A DNA stretch of 10,904 bases from an uncultured Clostridia bacterium (GTDB lineage Bacteria > Bacillota > Clostridia > Christensenellales > UBA3700), in NCBI GenBank assembly GCA_947176115.1, contig CAMWPK010000029.1, positions 1-10,904 of the forward strand, written 5' to 3'. Each line of letters opens with the position of its first letter. The stretch's first letter is position 1. A program made the position numbers and the translations under genes. Below are positions 7,337-10,904 of this stretch, one piece after another. The notes under the pieces were generated by a model. It had not been told where the DNA came from and made no database searches. It saw only the letters and a list, made by a program, of their open reading frames with translations.

Positions 7337-9324
7337 CCGTTGTTATGACGCTTATTCTCTGCCTTTTTAGTAGCTTCTGCCAAAGAATCTTCTTTATTGA
7401 ATTCTGCGTACTCGAATATATATTCCCTTCTCAAATCCGCGCTGTCGCCCATAAGCGTAACGATAAGACTTTCCGCCTCAGCATTATCTTCGATTGACAC
7501 TTTCATAAGCGAACGCGTCTTGGGATTCATAGTCGTTTCCCAAAGTTGCTCTGGGTTCATCTCGCCAAGACCTTTATATCTTTGGAGCGTATAATTCTTG
7601 CCTACCGTTTCCAATATCTTCTTGAGTTCTTCGTCGTCATAGGCGTACTGAACTTTGTTCTTTTCGGTAATCTTATATAGCGGTGGCATACCGATATACA
7701 AATATCCGCCGTTGATAAGTTCGCGCATATACCTATAGAACATCGTAAGCAAAATTGCTCTGATGTGCGCGCCGTCTTGATCGGCGTCCGCAAGAATAAT
7801 AACTTTGTGATACTTGAGATTGTTGATATTGAATTCGTTGCCAAAACCTGTTCCCAACGCGCTGATAATCAACTTTATTTCATCGTTTTTGAGTATATCT
7901 TCGATTTTCTTCTTCTCTACGTTGAGCGGTTTTCCTCTAAGTGGCAAAATAGCTTGCGTAGCTCTATCTCTGCCTTGCTTTGCGCTACCGCCCGCGCTAT
8001 CGCCCTCAACTATAAAAAGCTCGTTAAATTCAGGTTTTCTGCCTGAGCAGTTGGCCATTTTACCTATGAGAGCGGACGCAGTCATATTGCTGATATTTCT
8101 CGCTACGCTCTTTGCCTTAGCGGCGCTCTCTCTTGCCTTCGCGGCAACTCTCGCCTTTTCATATATTGCGTCTATGACGTCTTTCTTGGCTTTGTTGAGA
8201 TAGTCCTTTATACCGTCGGTAAGCAAGTTTTCTACAAGAGATTTAACCTCAGGATTGCCCAGCTTAGTCTTAGTCTGTCCCTCGAATTGCATATTTTGCA
8301 TTTTGACAGTCAAGACCGCCGTCAAGCCCTCGCGATAGTCCTCTCCGCTGAAATTAGCCTGCTTTTCCTTAATGATGTTCTTTGCCCTGCCAAAGTCGTT
8401 GAGAGCTTTCGTCAAAGCCGACTTAAAGCCCGTTTCGTGAGTTCCTCCCTCAGTAGTAGGAATGTCGTTGACGTATGAAAATACGCTCTCGGTATAAGTG
8501 TCTGTGTGCTGAAAAGCAAGTTCCACGACAAATTTATCTTGTTTTTTCTCAATGTAGATGGGCGGATTATACTTTGACGTCTTACCCTCGTTGAGGTGTA
8601 TTACAAAGTCGCTGATACCTCCGTCGTAACAGAATTTGCGTACCTTAGGTCTACCGCCCTCGCTAAGGCTCCTATTATCCGTCAAAGAGAATTTTACTCC
8701 GCCGTTGAGGAAAGCAAGTTCCTTGAGTCTTTTTGCTATCGTATCGAAAGAAAATTCTTCATTGCCGAATACTTTCGAATCCGGCTTGAACGTAACCTTG
8801 GTACCTTTAAGTTTTGGATCGCAAGGCTCCGACTTAAGATCTTGCACCTTGACACCGCTGGCTATATTGCCGTTAGGGAGCTCTACGGAAGCAAATTTCA
8901 TATTGTACTTCAAGCCTTTTTTATACACGTCTACGCTAAGCCACTCTGAAAGCGCATTAGTAACAGACGCGCCGACGCCGTGCAAACCGCCTGATACGGT
9001 ATAGTTCTTGTTGTTGAACTTACCGCCCGCGTGCAAAGTAGTAAATACAAGTTCTACGCCCGTCACCTTTTCCGTCGGGTGCATATCTACAGGGATACCT
9101 CTTCCGTGGTCAGTAACGCTTATGCTGTTGTCATTATAAATCTCAATCTCAATAGAGTTTCCGTAACCGTTGAGAACCTCGTCCATACCGTTATCGACAA
9201 TCTCCCACAGGATATGGTGCATACCCTTAATACCCGTAGTGCCTATGTACATACCCGGTCTTTTCCTAACCGCGTCAAGTCCTTTCAGTACGGCTATGTC
9301 TTTAGCTCCGTAATCTCTCTCCAT
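7333..9324 (-). CDS. Type IIA DNA topoisomerase subunit B (GyrB/ParE family), ATPase subunit
   Basis: ATP-driven clamp and metal-binding subunit that works with the A subunit encoded next. Seen in 663 residues: GHKL ATPase motifs with E41 and N45 in WEIVDNGMDE, D72 in DHGRGIP, HAGGKF at 98-103 and the glycine loop GGLHGVG at 112-118; the transducer lysine K352 in GQTKTKL; and the TOPRIM domain with E440 in EGDSAGG and D513/D515/D517 in DADQDGAH. The C-terminal QRYKGLGEMNPEQLW is the family tail motif. The short length shows it lacks the large insert of proteobacterial GyrB. PLRGKPLNVEK is closer to GyrB than to ParE, while the partner lacks a GyrA box, so the class stays open. A TTG at 9336 could extend it by four residues, but the ribosome binding site falls inside that extension. 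It is the second gene of the operon, 18 nt after the hydrolase. Confidence 0.94.
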   Translation of the reverse strand: MERDYGAKDIAVLKGLDAVRKRPGMYIGTTGIKGMHHILWEIVDNGMDEVLNGYGNSIEIEIYNDNSISVTDHGRGIPVDMHPTEKVTGVELVFTTLHAGGKFNNKNYTVSGGLHGVGASVTNALSEWLSVDVYKKGLKYNMKFASVELPNGNIASGVKVQDLKSEPCDPKLKGTKVTFKPDSKVFGNEEFSFDTIAKRLKELAFLNGGVKFSLTDNRSLSEGGRPKVRKFCYDGGISDFVIHLNEGKTSKYNPPIYIEKKQDKFVVELAFQHTDTYTESVFSYVNDIPTTEGGTHETGFKSALTKALNDFGRAKNIIKEKQANFSGEDYREGLTAVLTVKMQNMQFEGQTKTKLGNPEVKSLVENLLTDGIKDYLNKAKKDVIDAIYEKARVAAKARESAAKAKSVARNISNMTASALIGKMANCSGRKPEFNELFIVEGDSAGGSAKQGRDRATQAILPLRGKPLNVEKKKIEDILKNDEIKLIISALGTGFGNEFNINNLKYHKVIILADADQDGAHIRAILLTMFYRYMRELINGGYLYIGMPPLYKITEKNKVQYAYDDEELKKILETVGKNYTLQRYKGLGEMNPEQLWETTMNPKTRSLMKVSIEDNAEAESLIVTLMGDSADLRREYIFEYAEFNKEDSLAEATKKAENKRHNNG

Positions 9325-9328
9325 TTTT

Positions 9329-9334
9329 CTCCTC
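9329..9334 (-). promoter_or_regulatory. Ribosome binding site that sets the topoisomerase B start
   Basis: Minus strand GAGGAG (9334-9329) followed by AAAA and ATG (9324-9322). The upstream in-frame TTG at 9336 overlaps this site and has only AT-rich sequence before it, so the ATG is preferred. The site begins 8 nt after the hydrolase stop codon, which favours translational coupling. Confidence 0.85.
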
Positions 9335-9342
9335 AAATTATA

Positions 9343-10356
9343 TTAATTTGCGACGGCAAGCTCCGGCTCTTTTTTGGCTTTAGATTCCACAACGTCAGCG
9401 ACTACTTCATTTCCTTCGTCATTTGACTTTGTAGTCAACACCAAATTATCCAACCATTCCAATACGTCTGCGTATACTTCATCCTTGTTGATTTCGTTGA
9501 CAATCTCGTGACGCGCGTTTTCATAGAGTTTAATTTTGACGTCCTCTATGCCCAACTGGTTGTACATATCGTAAAGTTTGCTCACAGACTTGCCCATCTT
9601 ACCCACGGGATCTTTATCGCCGGAAATAATAAATATAGGCAATTTTTTATCTATGCCGGCAAGTCTTTCAGGCTTGTAAATTCTGCACAAGCCGTCGAAA
9701 AAGTTCTTATAAAAGCCTACCGACATGGTGTAGTTGCAATACTTGTCGGAGTTATATTTTTCGCACTCGCCCGCATCTCTGTTAAGCCAAGCATTTTGTC
9801 TTTTTTCTTTCTTAAAAGGCTTCTCATAAGCGCCAAACGTCATATTTTTTATAAATTCCGCAGTCTTATCTTTGCCGTAGAGTTTATGCTGAATATTAGC
9901 CACAAATCTACCGATTTTAGGCTCAATACCGCTCATATTTCCCGATCCGCTCAAAATACAGCCGTCTATATTGTGGGAATTTTGCTGAATATATCCTTGC
10001 CCCAAGAAAGAGCCGTAAGAATGCGCGAATACGAACAAAGGCAAATCGCCATATCTCTCTTTGAGATATGAAGTAATTACTTTTTCGTCGTCAATCGTGT
10101 CGAAATAAGTATGCCCAAAAGGCACTTTTCCCAAAAAATCAACGCCTGCGGTGCGTCCGTGACCTCTATGGTCATCTCCCGCTACGATATAGCCTTGAGA
10201 GTTGAGGTATTTAGCAAAATCTTCATACCTGTCAATGTGTTCCACCATGCCGTGGAAAATCTGCACGATGCCTTTGGGAGCGCAATCAGGTTCCCAGATC
10301 GACATCACAACGCGATAATCGTCAAATCCTTTTATTGTTTTTTCTATCTTTTCCAT
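9343..10356 (-). CDS. Alpha/beta hydrolase, monoacylglycerol lipase/lysophospholipase type (Hydrolase_4, S33-like)
   Basis: Probably a cytoplasmic serine esterase acting on monoacylglycerols, lysophospholipids or similar acyl esters; the substrate is inferred only from family. Seen in 337 residues: the oxyanion-hole motif FHGMVEHIDRY at 34-44, DDHRGHGRT at 61-69, the nucleophile elbow AHSYGS with S113, D249 in SGDKDPVG, and H283 in ARHEI, a complete Ser-Asp-His triad. The elbow begins with Ala rather than the usual Gly, a conservative change. No signal peptide or membrane segment. The last 30 residues (about 308-337) are a charged, low-complexity tail ending in KKEPELAVAN that lies beyond the fold. 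The start ATG has AAGGA about 10 nt upstream. It is the first gene of the operon, directly behind a strong promoter and only 18 nt before the topoisomerase B gene. No lipid-metabolism partner is visible. Confidence 0.88.
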   Translation of the reverse strand: MEKIEKTIKGFDDYRVVMSIWEPDCAPKGIVQIFHGMVEHIDRYEDFAKYLNSQGYIVAGDDHRGHGRTAGVDFLGKVPFGHTYFDTIDDEKVITSYLKERYGDLPLFVFAHSYGSFLGQGYIQQNSHNIDGCILSGSGNMSGIEPKIGRFVANIQHKLYGKDKTAEFIKNMTFGAYEKPFKKEKRQNAWLNRDAGECEKYNSDKYCNYTMSVGFYKNFFDGLCRIYKPERLAGIDKKLPIFIISGDKDPVGKMGKSVSKLYDMYNQLGIEDVKIKLYENARHEIVNEINKDEVYADVLEWLDNLVLTTKSNDEGNEVVADVVESKAKKEPELAVAN

Positions 10357-10423
10357 TTAGGTTATTTCCTTCATTTTTGAGTTTAATAGTCGTTTGCCAT
10401 TTAATATATAGCAATACACGTAT

Positions 10424-10452
10424 ATTATATAATATATTTTTAATATTTTCAA
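10424..10452 (-). promoter_or_regulatory. Sigma-A promoter of the hydrolase-topoisomerase operon
   Basis: Minus strand: TTGAAA (10452-10447), a 17-nt AT-only spacer, TATAAT (10429-10424). The -10 is exact, the -35 has five of six consensus bases and spacing is optimal. The predicted start near 10417 gives a leader of about 60 nt to the ATG at 10356. The half site TTGAACA (10482-10488) lies about 30 bp upstream and the full palindrome at 10508 about 56 bp upstream of the -35, so a factor bound there would sit upstream of RNA polymerase rather than on the promoter. Confidence 0.85.
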
Positions 10453-10507
10453 GTATTAAAGAAGGATTTCGCCTCAAAATTTTGAACATTTAACTAAAAT
10501 TTTATAT

Positions 10508-10522
10508 TTGAACATTGTTCAA
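10508..10522. promoter_or_regulatory. Candidate operator, perfect palindrome TTGAACATTGTTCAA
   Basis: A perfect 7+1+7 inverted repeat. It is preceded by AAAATTTTATATT, as is the copy at 10704, so the shared block is about 26 bp. Dyads of this form are typical of dimeric helix-turn-helix regulators, with the TetR family a reasonable guess. No regulator gene is present in the window to pair with it. Confidence 0.6.
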
Positions 10523-10703
10523 TTGTGCATAAATGCTGATTTTTGGACATATCTATCGTAGCATAACGCTCTATTCTCTATCACAAATTTTATCTCCAAA
10601 ACGTCATTTTTTGCAAATTTTGCCCATTTCAGACAATATACTTTACGCCAATTTATACCCATTTTACCTTAAAATACACTTAAAATAACCACAAAATTTT
10701 ATA

Positions 10704-10718
10704 TTGAACACTGTTCAA
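10704..10718. promoter_or_regulatory. Candidate operator, perfect palindrome TTGAACACTGTTCAA
   Basis: Same 15-bp dyad as at 10508, 196 bp further right and differing only in the central base. The upstream AAAATTTTATATT is also conserved. It lies 115 bp before the murG start codon, a position suited to controlling the rightward promoter. Confidence 0.6.
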
Positions 10719-10833
10719 ATATGCCGACTTTCACTTTTTAGCATACGCAATCATATCTATGAATAAGCGATTACGCTCATAAATTTACATTTAACGCAAA
10801 CACTAACGTAGATAAAATTTTGGAGGTACAATT

Positions 10834-10904
10834 ATGAATATTGCTCTTACGGGCGGAGGCACTGCAGGACACGTAATGCCCAACATGGCGCTACTTGACG
10901 ATTT
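10834..10904 (+). CDS. murG: MurG, lipid II-forming GlcNAc transferase, N-terminal fragment cut by the window edge
   Basis: Only 23 complete codons are present, but they begin MNIALTGGGTAGHVMPN. TGGGTAGH plus xxPN is the N-terminal glycine-rich loop of MurG in clostridia and other Gram-positives. Family knowledge: MurG adds GlcNAc from UDP-GlcNAc to lipid I at the inner face of the membrane, making lipid II for peptidoglycan. The start is supported by TGGAGG (10821-10826), 7 nt before the ATG. The gene runs rightward, divergent from the hydrolase operon. Other GT-B glycosyltransferases share parts of the loop, but this exact form is strongly MurG-like. Whether the neighbours to the right are other cell-wall genes cannot be seen. 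Confidence 0.85.
   Translation, partial: MNIALTGGGTAGHVMPNMALLDD

Larger units (their letters stand above)
10357..10833. other. Divergent intergenic region between the hydrolase operon and murG
   Basis: A 477-bp AT-rich region with no convincing gene. It holds the leftward operon promoter (10424-10452), two 15-bp palindromes (10508-10522 and 10704-10718), a half site TTGAACA at 10482-10488, and AAAATTTT tracts at 10476, 10496, 10693 and 10814 that could bend DNA. The stretch 10530-10690 is low-complexity with loosely repeated CCCATTT motifs. A rightward promoter for murG must lie here or within it, but no hexamer pair with good match and spacing was found by eye. Confidence 0.7.

Noticed and set aside
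9325..9336. TTG start at 9336 for the topoisomerase B gene
   Set aside because: The four extra residues (MRRK) are encoded by the ribosome binding site itself; the ATG at 9324 has correct spacing and the family start MERDYGAKDI fits.
10508..10522. LexA/SOS box
   Set aside because: The Gram-positive LexA box has GAAC and GTTC separated by four bases. Here the gap is three, giving an odd-centred dyad, and neither neighbouring operon is a usual SOS target.
10533..10688. 51-codon open frame on the plus strand in the region upstream of murG
   Set aside because: No Shine-Dalgarno sequence before the ATG, low-complexity AT-rich composition and no recognisable motif; it also lies between the two candidate operators in what looks like regulatory DNA.

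Overview
The window looks like chromosomal DNA from a Gram-positive, moderately AT-rich bacterium, most likely an uncultured gut or rumen relative of the Clostridia. This is inferred from three things: two lipoproteins with N-terminal lipobox cysteines, strong GGAGG-type ribosome binding sites with consensus housekeeping promoters, and a BspA-like leucine-rich-repeat protein ending in the WGY motif common in that group. The lineage is an inference; no rRNA or tRNA is present to fix it.

Layout, left to right. (1) 31-2706, plus strand: a lipoprotein glycoside hydrolase related to family GH95. (2) A perfect 14-bp AT-rich hairpin at 2736-2767 that can end transcription from both sides. (3) 2795-4456, minus strand: a surface leucine-rich-repeat lipoprotein with its own perfect-consensus promoter at 4551-4579. 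(4) 4727-10356, minus strand: an apparent three-gene operon reading leftward. Its promoter (TTGAAA-N17-TATAAT, 10424-10452) is followed by an alpha/beta hydrolase of the monoacylglycerol lipase type, then a type IIA topoisomerase ATPase subunit (GyrB/ParE) 18 nt later, then the cleavage subunit (GyrA/ParC) after a 128-nt structured spacer, and a hairpin terminator at 4663-4698. (5) 10357-10833: a 477-bp divergent regulatory region with two copies of a 15-bp palindrome, TTGAACAnTGTTCAA; a third near-copy overlaps the stop codon of the topoisomerase B gene. (6) 10834 to the edge, plus strand: the first 23 codons of murG.

How they fit together: the two topoisomerase subunits form one enzyme that cuts and reseals duplex DNA using ATP. 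The sequence leaves open whether it is a gyrase or a topoisomerase IV; the missing GyrA box and lack of dnaA/recF neighbours favour a topoisomerase IV-like or lineage-specific enzyme. MurG makes the lipid II precursor of peptidoglycan. The two lipoproteins at the left are probably cell-surface functions (glycan degradation, and adhesion or binding) and seem unrelated to the operon.

I found no clear undescribed multigene system. The most useful leads are the repeated palindrome, a glycine at the quinolone-contact position of the topoisomerase A subunit, the lipase-topoisomerase gene pairing, and the 138-bp higher-order duplication in the leucine-rich-repeat gene.
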